Below, in pieces: positions 52,966 through 64,000 of a DNA stretch of 64,000 bases. A program made the translations under genes and the position numbers. The notes beneath the pieces are model-generated. The model was not told where the DNA came from. It saw only the letters and a program-made list of their open reading frames with translations, and ran no database searches. Within the stretch, counting starts at the first letter, position 1. Each line of letters starts with the position of its first letter. Source of the stretch: Sodiomyces alkalinus F11 (lineage: Eukaryota > Ascomycota > Sordariomycetes > Glomerellales > Plectosphaerellaceae). The stretch covers positions 1,791,691 to 1,855,690 of the forward strand of contig NW_021167082.1 in NCBI RefSeq assembly GCF_003711515.1. The letters run 5' to 3'.

Positions 52966-55830
52966 TACCCTATCCACGTTATTAATCCCCTTAATCGCGA
53001 TTTTACTTTTCCTAATACGGCTCCGTAGTCCTAGCTTTTCTATAAGGTCTAGCCGAATAGTGTTAAGGACGGCTCCTATATTAATAACTACGTAAAACCG
53101 ATCCTTTATAGGGTAGGCTTTAGCTATTCGCTTAGTTAGGCTAACCCGTATTATTATATACTTAGCGTAAATAGTAGGAGGTTTTAGTTTATTAATCGCC
53201 GGGGCGGGCGTAATAAATAGGGTATTATTAGGCGTAGGGGTAGTAGTCGTGGTATTTATACACTATATAGGGCGTTCGGGTCTAAGGGGTAAGGAGTCTA
53301 TAAAAAAGGCCTTTTTAGGCGTTAAACGGATTACTTTACGAGGCTTTACTTAGGTACCGATCGACCTTGGCGTCTCCTTATAGTCCGCGAGGATAGCTTT
53401 ATTAGTAGAGAGGAGGTAAACTATAGGAACCTTAACTTCTATCTCTAAAAGGTCCTTTAGGCTCTTCTCGCGGACCTTTTATATAATAGCCTTCTAGTTA
53501 AATAAATTAAGGGTATCCTTCTAAGCTAAGGCTCGCGAGGTAGGCCGGGTAGTGGTCGAGGTAGTAATAGGTATAGATAAAGGGGCTATCGAATCAGGGG
53601 TTAGTCCGTTTTCTATATCCGTATCGTTAACTATTTCTATAACCCTTTATAAGCTTTCCGGAGTCGATAGGTTTTATTAAATAGCCTGATTAAGGGAATT
53701 AGCTACTTTTAGCGTGGGTTTACTAATTCTGCCGCTCCTAATAGTGCGAAGAGGGTCTTAGGGGTCGGTCGAAGTATATTAAGATATAGACGGAGTATAT
53801 ATTCTAGTAGTAATAAAAATAATAGATCCCGTTACCTTAGTGACTCTTGAGGCTTAAGTGGCTTAGTTAGCCTAACCACTCTAACCGGCCTACTCTTCTA
53901 TGCCTGCTTAACTATATACATAATTATAAGCCTATTAGTCTTTGTAGTCTTATAGGGGAGGGTAGCGGGCTAGAAGGTCTTAGTATAAAGGTCTACGAGC
54001 GCCTTAAATTAGCTTTAGAGCTTAGTAGCTAGCTAATATAGTATAAGGCGTTAGTATAGCTAGTACTTATTAACTCGTAGCTTATTCTTTAGGCAGGTTA
54101 CCTAGGTACCGTTCTAATCTATAACTAAATACTCGGGGAACTACTACTTAACTAGGTTATAGGCGCTATCGTGGATTAGGATAGGGTAGTTATCTCTCTA
54201 ATACCCTTTTTAGCCGTAGTAGTAGTAGCGGGCTAGCGGAGGCTGGCCGTTATTCTAAGCACCTTTTTGCTATCCTGGGCGGTTATCGTGTTACTAGGTC
54301 GGGCGGTTATTATTATATTCATTATTATTATATCCAGGGCGGCGTCCTCCGTAGTAGATCACCTCGGTATACTAGGCGTTATTAGGCTAATAAGCGGTAT
54401 TATTAGCCTGATTAGGGGTAGCGAAGTATACTAAAGTAGTTATTATAGGCTAAGGGGCGTGCTTAAGGATAGTATAAAAGGCGTTCTTTAGATTAGTCTT
54501 TAAAGTAAGGAGGGCTTAAACCTTTTCCGTGCCTATCCTCTTAGATAGGGCAAGCACTTAGGTAGTAATGCCCCTAACGCCTTTAGCTCTATTATAAATA
54601 AGGGAAATAGTATACTTCTTAAGGAGGTCGGCGAGCTTATCTATATCCGATTAAGAGGCTATAGACTCCTAGACTATAGTAGGCCGCTTTAAGCTCGTGG
54701 GCTAGAAAGCGGTACTATTAGGCTGATTAGACTTAGCTATACCTAGTATAGTATCCTTATCTATAGGCTTACCCTCCGTTTTCTAGATATCCGTAAACTA
54801 CTCGCGTAATAGTTCCGAAAGTAGCCTATAGCTCTTAACTATTTTTCTTAAGTCGGGGCCTCGGATCTTAAGCTTATTAGCGATAAATATATCCCTATAT
54901 AGAATAGTAAGGATAATACCGTAAAGCTCGGAGTCCTTAATAAAAGTGCCTTGAACCCGCTCGGCCTTAGCCTTTTAGATAGTGATTTACTATAGTAAGT
55001 CCCTGACCTAACAAACGCTATTAATCTTATACGTCTTATATTTTACCCGAAGCTAATAAACCTTATAAGAGAAGTTAAGTTAGTAGTTAGGATCTAGATA
55101 AGAGTACTCTTTAACGAGCTTCTTAACTAGATTAAACTAACTACCCTTAGCGACTTAAACCTCTCTAACTAGGCGTTTAATAGCGGGACGAATAGCCGTA
55201 TCCGTGTATAGGTTAACGTAGGTAATCCTATCGGCTTTACTAAGGCGGTTAAGCTTAGTATAGTTATCGTACTACTAAAGGAACGTCGAGAGGGACTTAC
55301 TATTAAAGCGGGGAGCTCTAGTAGCGAGGGGATTTAGGGGTGCTCTTAATATAGTAGTAGTAAGGGGTAGTGCTTTAACGACCTCGGCGATAGTGCTCTC
55401 TTAGTCACGGCTTATTAGGGCTTATAGTAGCTTAATTAGGTCTTTAGCAGTGGTAGGGGACTGCTAACGCTTAGGGGTAGTAGTAGTAGGGGCGTTTGAA
55501 GCGGGCTAGGCAGTAAAGGCAGGCTAGTCAGGGTTAGTAGTCGATCTAGGGGCAGTAATAGGGGTAGTTATCGAAATAGTAGTCGGAGCCGTGGTAGATG
55601 TAGTAGTTAGCCTAGGAACGGGCGGAGGTAAGGCCGTAGCCCCGATATCGTGGTTCCCCTAATTAGGGGTAGTAGAAATAGCGGGCATAAGAATAAGGGG
55701 AATAGCCGGCAAGGGAGCCTTATTATCGGAGTCGCTAATAACGATAACGGGGGTAGGCTTATAATACTAAGTCTAAGTGCTTATAGTATTTTGGGTATAA
55801 GTGCGAGGGGGTAGGCGAATAATAACAATA
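52966..55830 (-). pseudogene. Gag-protease remnant of another LTR retroelement
   Basis: Minus-strand gag-like text with a zinc knuckle near 54,230 (YYYGQKGYQRDN, Cys/His partly changed to Tyr). A retropepsin-like block follows near 53,060-53,130 (YVVINIGAVLNTIRLDLIEKLGL, where N replaces the catalytic Asp if this is the active site). The frame then runs into the inverted Gypsy-1 fragment at about 52,965, so RT and integrase are missing. No LTR was identified for it. Right end approximate. Confidence 0.6.
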
Positions 55831-58552
55831 GGGTTAGGGCGTTCAGGGTATTCAGGGAAAGCGTCTTACAACTAATTGTCTAGTAAGAAGATCCTATAGG
55901 TGTTCTAGATACTAGCTAGGTTATTATATATAGTATCTTATCTTAATAAGAGTGATAAGGTCCTTAATAAGAGGGCGGTCTTAGGTTTTACTCAGCGAGA
56001 TTTATCTTTGGGGTTAAGCTTTTCTAACTTACTTTAAAGGAAGAGGCCCCTTACGATTAGGAGATTACCTATTAGTAAAAGGGCTATACTGACGGATATT
56101 AATATTAGTAATACTATAAGCTAAGTCTTACGAAGAAGTATTATAACTTACTTATAGGGTCCGTAAAGGTTTTATCTACTAGACTATCGGGTCCTTATAT
56201 AAGGTATTACTATTTCGCTTCTATGCTTAGTATTAGTATTTTCTTTAGGTTATTAGGGGTTAGTTACCCTAATCCGGGTAAGCTACTCTTAGTGGCCTTA
56301 TCCTTTTTTTGCTATTATATAAGAGTCTATTTTAATTAGTGGTAGGGGTTATAAGCCCCCTATTAAGTCTATTCTATATCCGAAATCTAACTCTATCGCG
56401 ATCTAATCGGTTTTTTCCGTTCCTATAGTTACTACCTCCGCGGCGGCGGGTCTTATCATTAAAAGTGCTAAAGGTGCTTTCTATCTTTCCTATATAGTCG
56501 TTTCTTTTTCTAAATCTATTAGGGTAACTCTCTCCTTAGTCTTAAAGCGTTAAATCCTTCCTCGGTCGTTATCTTTATATCCTTTAGGGGTTATTAACTA
56601 ATAGTTTGTTTAGGAGGGCCAGAACCTCCCTCGAGCGCCTTTATTACTCCAATTAAGGTTAGAATACTTTAGGGAAACCGAATAAATCCGCCTCTAAGCA
56701 CTATATTATAACTAGATAAAGACGTAGTGGCACTAGATTGTTAAGATAAAGATTAGATAAAGAGATTAGTGTAGCAAAACTATAATATATAACTAAGATA
56801 TAACTAATAACGCTATAACCTTTAGCGAAGAAGTAGATCGGTAGTCACTATTCTGATTAGGGTAACGTAAGTTAAACTAGAAAGATACCTTAAACGTAGA
56901 ATAAGTAATTATAAAAGAGAATAATGATTAAATGATAATCCCTTGATGGAGATGTCCGGAGCCTGTCCTTAATATATATATAGGAGGTGGATCCCGCGGC
57001 GTTAAAAGGGGGTTATATGACCGTCTGCCGAAACCACTCTAACACCGTATCTGCGCGGTTATAACGCTTTTCCCCTTAGGGTTTCTACGCCGCTAGCTTA
57101 ACGCATTCTCGGTATATTAATAGCCGGTCGGATAATAGCGAGCCGCGCGGCCTAGCTTAGCAAAAAAACGTTCTCTGCAAAGTACGGGTAAAAGGAAGCT
57201 TACGGTAAGAGGAGGTTACCTCCTCTTATACTCCGCGGGGGAAAAAGGAAAAAAAGGGGGGGGGTGATTATCGAGTGGCTTAGTGCTACGGGGAAAAGGG
57301 GGGAAATTATTAAGTGGCTTAGTCCTATAGTAAAAGGGGAGGGGGGGGGGGGATTTAGTACGCCTGTAGTTCTTCTATCGGAGCTCTAGTACCACGGAGG
57401 ACGCTAGTATACAGGATATTATTATTATTATTATTATTATTCTTACTCCACTATTCTATTTAGTCTATAGAAGTCTAATTTAGACTATACGGTCTTTCTC
57501 GGGTAGCTATAAAGGGGAAAACCCGGGGTTCCGGGGAAAACCTCTATACTTGTCCTTAGTTAGAGTAGTGCTACTACGGGGCTAATATAGCCCCAGTTCG
57601 TCTTTTCTACGTATCCAGATTATATCTTTAGGCTAGTAGTTAACGGGAAGGATAGTAGGCTATGGTTCGGGTTAGCCTAGGCCGGCTCTTAGTAACGGAA
57701 TAGGGGGCCGTAGGGGTGCCACGGCGCTTCCGCCGTGTAGTAGCCGTAGCACGCTATATCCGGCCTCCCTACGTCCCCGGGGGCCGTTCCTATTATTCCT
57801 TCTATTTAATTAATAAAGAGAAAAGGTAAGGTAGGCGTTCCTGCCTCCCTTAGAGGGTAGGTGCCTTCTATATCCGGCGGCAGGCAGGGAGGGTAAGGCT
57901 CCGCCTATATCCGTATAGATAGTTAATAAACGATAAGGACCTATTCTTTTTTCTTTTTTTCTTTCTATAACGCCTTAGAGCTTATTATAGGTTTTCCTTT
58001 ACGCTACGTTCCCGTTTACGGCCTCGTAGGCCTACTATCACGGCGTTATACTAACTAATTATACCTTCTAATTCTTTATATATAATTCTTATAATTCCCC
58101 GACTAATACGTAATTCGTAGTTTATAGGTAGCGCTACGGTATTATAGGGTTAACTAGGTAATACTATAGCAGTAAATATAACACTAATAACAGTTAATCT
58201 TTCTATAACTTATGCTAGCGGTCCTACTTATATTAGTACGGGTGGCGGCAGACCACGTAAAACCTTAATAGACACCCTACTCTTAGGAATCACCCTAACC
58301 TTCGGGCTCGGTATAAACCGCCGTAACACGCCTAAAATCAACGTAAAGGGTATTATTAGATAGCTAACTCCCTACTCTACCCGGTAACACTAGGTATAGC
58401 TAGGTGGCCGCGGTGCGTAATCCTATAATAGCCTAAGAAGGACTCCTATAATACCACCTATACCTCGATAAGATCCCCCGGAAAACTCTTCTGGGACCTA
58501 CTATGCCTAGACGGAAGAAGGCCTAAGCGCCTACCCGGCTAACTAATAAGGA
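55831..58552. other. RIP-affected DNA without assigned element
   Basis: No gene or retroelement domain recognised. It holds a run of G at 57,340-57,351, an (ATT)n microsatellite of about nine units at about 57,416-57,442, and short GC-rich islands. Some of it is probably the untranslated or LTR part of the gag-protease element. Parts near 56,940-57,060 keep more TG/CA than their surroundings. Confidence 0.4.
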
Positions 58553-58621
58553 GGGGAGATGGCGTAGGTGGTAGATACGCCTAGTGGCCGTGTAAGGCTG
58601 TGGATTTGAATGCCACTCCCC
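58553..58621 (+). other. tRNA-like sequence, possible pol III unit or SINE head
   Basis: A 69-nt segment begins GGGGAGA and ends CACTCCCC, which pair at six of seven acceptor positions. It contains an A-box match TGGCGTAGGTGG (58,560-58,571), a D-arm pairing GCGT/ACGC and a weak B-box GGATTTGAATGCC (58,602-58,614). A run of nine T at 58,641-58,649 could terminate pol III. The anticodon arm does not fold canonically. It has not lost its TG dinucleotides although the surroundings have. It may be a tRNA relic, an organellar tRNA insertion or the head of a tRNA-derived SINE. Confidence 0.35.
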
Positions 58622-58820
58622 TTAATTATACGCGATTTTCTTTTTTTTTCGAAAAGTTCGCGCGCGACTTACCCGGAGCTCCTATACGTTATAGGGGTCC
58701 CCGCACGTTCGGGGAGATATTTATTAGCTTACGCGCTGATAAGTAGAACCAGACTGCCTCCCTCGGTACGTACCCTCCTTAGGGGGGGAGGGTACGTATC
58801 TATTTATACGTAATTAAGCG

Positions 58821-58838
58821 CACACACACACACACACA
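58821..58838. repeat. (CA)9 microsatellite
   Basis: Nine CA units in DNA otherwise nearly free of CA. It presumably expanded after RIP stopped acting here, or escaped it. Confidence 0.9.
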
Positions 58839-59049
58839 CCACTACGATTAGACTATATAAGCTAGGGCACTTCGTGGAGCGCGTAATCTAATAAAGATAA
58901 TTCCCGGAATAATAAGAGACCTAGACCGCTATAGCCTAAGGAAGCTATTTATAAGGACTTTACTTTACTATTAACGGGTTTATGTAAATAGACTAGTTAA
59001 CTTGTTATAGGGTTAGTCTCCTTAATAGACTCGCGCTATAGCTCTAGGG

Positions 59050-59336
59050 CTGTATACGCGTATAAAAAAAAAAACTAACAAGGCCCTAGCGTAGACTAAA
59101 GCCTAGTATAAGGGTACTACCGCCGTAGCGGTAAGCGCATTGATAATAACCCCGAATAAGAGTAACGCTAAATCTTTTACCGTAAAAGCCCGAAAGTAAC
59201 TATAATAGACTATAAATAACCTTGTTTAATCCCTATAGCAGAAAGCCTACGCTATCGATATCCTACTCTAGGCTATCGAGTAACGTATATCTAAAGTAAG
59301 GGAAACGCCTAGAGCCGACGCCGCTTTCGCGGGCTA
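59050..59336 (+). pseudogene. Unassigned coiled-coil-like coding remnant
   Basis: A plus-strand frame that reads as a Lys/Gln/Ala-rich helix with TAA/TAG as Gln: KARKQLQQTINNLVQSLQQK, then AIDILLQAIEQRISKVRETP. It stops where the Gypsy-2 copy B LTR begins at 59,339. An A-run at about 59,067-59,076 shifts the frame relative to upstream text. It resembles in style the C-termini of the antisense accessory frames and could be another one cut by the Gypsy-2 insertion. No family recognised. Confidence 0.3.
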
Positions 59337-59338
59337 AC

Positions 59339-59541
59339 TATTACGGGCTATAGCCCGCGGAATAGTCCCCGGCAGTAGCCGGGACTAAAAAGCACGGACC
59401 TCTAGTAAGGCCCGTGCGATCCTATATATACGTAGCGATCTATATACCGCGTAGACTTTTCCTTTCCTCCTTTCCTTCCTTAGTTCGAATAATCTATATT
59501 TTCGGCCTTAATACGTAAATAACTTTTAATAAGCCATTATA
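59339..59541 (+). repeat. Gypsy-2 5' LTR (copy B)
   Basis: 203-bp LTR, reverse complement of 39,921-40,128. Its end reads GCCATTATA where copy A has GCCGCCACA. Differences are of the C/T and G/A kind left by RIP. Confidence 0.88.
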
Positions 59542-59599
59542 TATTCGAACTTATAAGATTATAAGCTTTAACGCTTATATAGAAGGAGGTCCCGGTTAT

Positions 59600-62500
59600 T
59601 TCGCCCCGAGCCCACTAAAAGGCTAAGGGTAAGTCGTAGGGACCTCGTATAACGAGATCGACGAATATATATTATAACGCGTATAGGAAACGGTAAGGAT
59701 ATATATCGCCCCTATTTATAATATAATCCCTAGCCTATAAATAGCCTTCGAAAGGTCTTAACTTAACCCGTACCTCGCACCTACTATATACCCGACGCTT
59801 ACCCTAGTTATTATACTCTTACCCTTACCTAGGCTATTAGAGGCAGAGACTACTATACCTATTCCGCTACCGCCGCCGGTACCCACGCTCTTATACCGGG
59901 TATAGTAGGTCGCCGTTTCCGTAAAATCCAGTAGAAAACATATAGAATACACCGCTTAGTCCTAGGCTATACGACTAAAACTTAAACTCGATAGGCCGCT
60001 ATTCCGTAGTAATAAAGAGGCGTGGTACTTAATTAACGCGTGCTTAGACACCTAGCCTTAGTAAGTAGTTAGCACCTTTTTCGGTAATAAAGGTATAAAC
60101 AGTGAATTTAACCTAAAGGAAGTTATAGCCTACCTTAACCGTATTTATAAGGACTGTAACGAATAAGGTCGCGCCACTAACGCCCTTAAAGCGATAAAGT
60201 GAAAACCCGATTAGCCGTTCGCGCGCTTCTTACCGACTTTTAAAAAGAACCTAGCGTAAGCAGGAAGCTATAACTAGGTAGACTATATTAAGATATCGTT
60301 CCTTAACAGCGCCCTAAACGATAGGCTACGTAATAGCCTAATAGTAGCCGACCTCCCTAATACTTACTCCGAGTAGGTTAATAAAGTATAGATAATCGCG
60401 TAGAGATAGGAGGGTATTAGTAAGTCGTACCGACCGATTCCTATCGCCTATAAACTAGCTAAGGACGTTAACGGCGATATCGCTATAGGTAGGGTTAATA
60501 AGGTTAGCGAGTCTAAGGGGACCTAATAAAACCCTAACCGCTACGCGAATATTATATACTAAAACTACTAGAAGAAAGGCTATATTTAACGGTACTATAA
60601 GAGTAAAAAGGATACGGTAGCCCGAATATCCCCTTAAAAGGAGGAACCCGAAGATATTCCTAAGGATATCGAAGACTCTGAAAAAGAGTAGCTCTAGTGC
60701 GAAATCGGGCACCGGAGCTAACGGCGTAAGAGTAACGCGAGTAGGAGGAGTCTAAACCGCTACTATAAAGCGAGTTAGTATTAATCTAAGTAAAAGTTAA
60801 TAGTAGTAGGTTAATAAACGCTCTTATAGATACGGGTTATAACTACGATACCGCTATAAATAAGAAGTTTACTTAAAAAATACGCTTACTATTAATCGAT
60901 AAGAAGAAACAACTACTAAAAGACTTCTCGGATAAGTCTAAACCGGCTAGTAGCGCCGGTATCGTAGTCTTTACGCTAGATATATAAGGGTATACCGAGC
61001 GCGTTTTCGCGTATATAGTGCTAGGTCTAGACTAGGACTTTTTCCTTAGGCTTTTATAGATAAAACGTAACGATATAGTCCTCTACGCTAAAGAATAAAG
61101 GCTCCGCTATAGAGTAGCCGATATCGACATCCGACTTTAGGGCGAAAAGGAGCCGAAGGTAGTACGAGAGATCCGTACTATAGTACTAGTAACGGGGCTT
61201 ATATTTATAGGGCTATATAGACGATTACGGCACCGGAAGGGAAAAAGATAGTAAGAGGGTTTACGGGCTATATCGCTAAAGGATATCCAAAAGGCCTTAA
61301 GTATAAAAGAATTAGTAGACCCGCGAGAATATATCCCTAAGAGTATTATATAAGAGTTCGGCGACTTATTCGCGACTTTATACTCTATACGCCTGCCCCT
61401 ATACTAACCTAGCGCCGACTATAAGGTCTACTTATGGAAGGATAGTAGTAGTAACGAATAAGCCTTATTATAGGGCCCGCTCTATAATATATTATGTAAA
61501 AAGCTCCTCGTGTTACGGAAGACGATAACGGACCTAATAGATAAGGGATTTATTCGTGCGAGTAGCTTAGCTACCTCCGCGCCCGTGCTATTTATAAGGA
61601 AGCCGGGAGGCGGCCTCTAATTTTACTATAACTACCGCGCCCTAAACACGATTACTTAGTAGGATCATCACCTACTCCCCCTAATTATAGAGACCCTATA
61701 TAACCTAGCTAAAGTAAAGTGGTTTACTAAATTAGATATTATCGCCGCCTTCTATAAAATACGGATAGTACCCGGGTATAAGTATAAGACTATATTCCGT
61801 ACTCGGTTTAGATGATTCGAGTAGCTAGTATACCCTTTTAGGTTAACCGGCGCGCCTATAATATTCTAACGATATATTAACTTATCGTTATAGGAGTTCC
61901 TTAATAATTTGATCTCTACGTATATAAACGATATCCTAATCTACTTAGACGGATCTTATAAGGACTATAAGGAGAAGGTACGGCGAGTACTTAATACCCT
62001 TATAGACGCTAGGCTAAACCTTAACCCGAAGAAGTGCGAGTTTAGTATTAAAACGGTTAAATACCTAGGGTTTATCGTTACGGCGGAAAAAAGGGTATTT
62101 TACGACCCTGAGAAACTAAAGGCTATTATAGAATAGAAAACGCTAGTCTCTACGACTAGAGTATGACGTTTCCTAGGGTTCGCTAACTTCTATAGGATAT
62201 TTATCCGCGACTTCGTAGCTATTACGGCGCTACTTACGGCCCTAATAAAGAAGAACGCCCTGTTCTATTACGGCCCCTTATAAAAGGCAGCCTTTAAGAA
62301 ACTAAAATAGAGGTTCTAGGAAGAGCCTTACCTTTAATAATAATAACCCGGAAGGAAGACCTAGCTAGAAATAAATTACTTAGGGTTCGCGTTAGGTAGT
62401 ATATTCCTATAGGAAGACGAATAAGGACGTAGGTATATTATTATATACTACTCACGCCGACTTAACTACACCGAGTATAACTACCCGATTCACGATAAGG

Positions 62501-64000
62501 AGATACTAGCGATTATAGACTACCTATAAGCTTAGAAAGCCGAGCTTATAGGTAGTAGCTGGTTTTAGATTTACTCCAATTATAAAGCGCTCGAATACTT
62601 TATAATAAAAAGGGCCTTAACCGAGCGCTAGAGTCGCTAGGCTATTAAGCTCGCCTAATACGACTTTGTGTTAGAGTATAAGCGAGGGGCCGATAATATT
62701 ATAGCCGATACGCTCTCGCGTTAAGAATAGGATATACCTAAGAATTCTTCCGATATCTAAGAGTAAGAGAGGTATATCTAGATAATCCCCAATATAGCTA
62801 TCTCCCCCCGGGTATACCTAATAAGAGTAATATTACTAGAGCTAACTATAGTCTTCGAAGTAGACCCCGACCTATAGCGATTATAGGATAAAGCTAGGGC
62901 TATCGATAAGTGTTATTAAAGTGCCTTTACCGTAATAGTAGCGGGGGAACGGAGTTTTCCCCCTAAGCTAAAGCTTAAAATATAGATTACCAAGTATAGA
63001 ATCCACTAAGGATAGCTAATATTTCGTCACTGCCTATAAGTGCTAGGGGATAGCGAAGACGGTGTTAGCCACCCGTTATAAGGCTATCTTATATAAGCGA
63101 TCTATAACTTAGTAATCGGTGGATACCTAAGCAGGGATAATACTATTACCCTAATCGCCCGCTAATTCTTTTAGCCCGGTATAAATCGAGATATTAGAAG
63201 GCTTATACAGAATTACGATATATACCGAGGTAGCTATGTATAAAGGGGTATAAAGAGAGGATTATTACGCTTACTCCTTATACTAAAGCGAATCTTTTAT
63301 AATATCGCGATAGACTTTATAATAGACTTATTACCTACCCGTAAGGGTAAGTATAAATACCTATAGGTGATTACCGACTAACTCTCGAAATCGGTAATAC
63401 TCGAAGCGATAGATACTATAGATACCAAAGCCTATACTAAACGGCTTTTACTATACTATTATAGGTTCTACTGAATACCGAAGTCTATCGTTAGTAATAA
63501 GGGGTTAAACTAGACTAGCCGCTTTTAGCGATACGTTTATAAACTCGCGGGTATTAAATAACGACTAAGCACCGTATACTACCCATAGACGGATAGAGGT
63601 CCTAAACGTATTAACTAGGAAGTTTAAGCCTACTTACGGGCGTATACCTATTACGCCTAAGATAATTAGAATATGCTATTACCGGTAGCGTAACTAGCCT
63701 TAAATAACCGGGTAAAATCGATAATCTAAATAAGCTCGTTTTTCTTATAACACGGGTACTACGCGAGTCCTCTCTAAGTTAATAAGACTATACCGACTAA
63801 TAGGCGTAAGGCTTCCGTGTAGGACTTATTCAGTCGCCTTAAGGAAGCCACCTAGTTCGTATAAGCCACGATAGCCGCTATATAACTACGCTAAGAGGAG
63901 TTAGTAAACCGTCGGCGTTACCCTACTAAAAGGTTCGAAAAGGACGACCTTATATAGCTAGATATCGGTAACTACTCTTCGCTATAGCGATTAAAAAACC
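59600..64000 (+). pseudogene. Gypsy-2 copy B gag-pol remnant (partial)
   Basis: Gag (about 59,650-60,560), a zinc knuckle with altered Cys/His near 60,560-60,620, a protease region near 60,800-60,900 and reverse transcriptase follow in order. The RT active-site block YINDILIYL lies at 61,920-61,946, within an unbroken stretch 61,909-62,136. RNase H is at about 62,350-62,730 (RRLNYTEYNYPIHDKEILAI). Integrase runs to the edge and includes IDFIIDLLPTRKGKYKYL near 63,305-63,360. Many TAA/TAG interruptions; inactive. Confidence 0.87.

Larger units (their letters stand above)
21341..64000. repeat. RIP-mutated transposon block
   Basis: From about 21,340 to the right edge, CA and TG dinucleotides look almost absent while CG remains common and TA is in excess. 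That is the product expected of RIP, which turns CpA into TpA on both strands. Coding frames of retrotransposons are still readable if TAA/TAG are taken as former CAA/CAG (or TGG) codons. Zinc-knuckle Cys and His codons appear as Tyr, and acidic residues appear as Lys or Asn. No intact host gene is seen inside. Individual elements are listed separately; stretches between them, including 21,341-21,690, are unassigned. Confidence 0.93.
59339..64000 (+). mobile_element. Gypsy-2 copy B, running off the window
   Basis: Plus-strand copy of the Gypsy-2 family with its 5' LTR at 59,339-59,541, followed by gag and pol. The right edge falls after the integrase, before the chromodomain and the site of the antisense frame. 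It is in inverted orientation to copy A (39,921-45,665). Confidence 0.87.

Noticed and set aside
59758..60712. Minus-strand open frames of 64 and 85 codons
   Set aside because: They are antisense to Gypsy-2 copy B gag and have no support of their own.

Overview
The window looks like nuclear DNA of a filamentous ascomycete (Pezizomycotina, probably Sordariomycetes). The genes carry short GT-AG introns of about 77-290 bp. The conserved families are fungal: a group X-type hybrid histidine kinase, UDP-galactopyranose mutase and a fungal ribosomal L27. The right-hand two thirds are transposon DNA that appears almost stripped of CA/TG dinucleotides, the mark of repeat-induced point mutation (RIP).

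Gene-bearing part (1 to about 21,340). From left to right: the 5' part of a hybrid histidine kinase (-), cut by the window edge; a six-exon UDP-galactopyranose mutase (-); a 4.6 kb intergenic stretch; a five-exon nucleotide-sugar transporter (+), divergent from the mutase and probably its UDP-galactofuranose Golgi transporter; a 469-bp element with long terminal inverted repeats; ribosomal protein L27 (-), whose last coding exon is 8 nt; a TTC36-like TPR protein (-); intronless 4-hydroxyphenylpyruvate dioxygenase (+); and TFIIH subunit p44/Ssl1 (-). The mutase and transporter form a plausible galactofuranose module: one makes UDP-Galf in the cytosol, the other carries it into the Golgi.

Transposon block (about 21,341 to 64,000). 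This is a nested, RIP-degraded graveyard. A Copia element (+) is split by a second Copia element (-) with 203-bp LTRs and a 5-bp target duplication, GTCAT. It is followed by Gypsy-1 (-, LTRs at 31,814 and 39,703), Gypsy-2 copy A (-, 3' LTR at 39,921), Gypsy-3 (+, truncated, 3' LTR at 51,160), an inverted Gypsy-1 fragment, a gag-protease remnant (-), a region I could not assign, and Gypsy-2 copy B (+), which runs off the right edge. Reading frames survive if TAA/TAG are read as mutated CAA/CAG (or TGG).

Most interesting observation. Three different chromodomain-bearing Gypsy families here each carry a second coding frame on the opposite strand, tail-to-tail with pol, between pol and the 3' LTR. 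The predicted products are basic and/or serine-rich with helical, coiled-coil-like C-terminal parts. One of them exists in two copies whose frame is kept across an in-frame size difference, so I think these are real accessory antisense genes and not chance openings.

Limits: all calls come from reading by eye. Splice sites were chosen by GT-AG signals, phase and protein continuity. Ends of degraded elements are approximate unless tied to an LTR pair. The CA/TG depletion was judged by eye and not counted.
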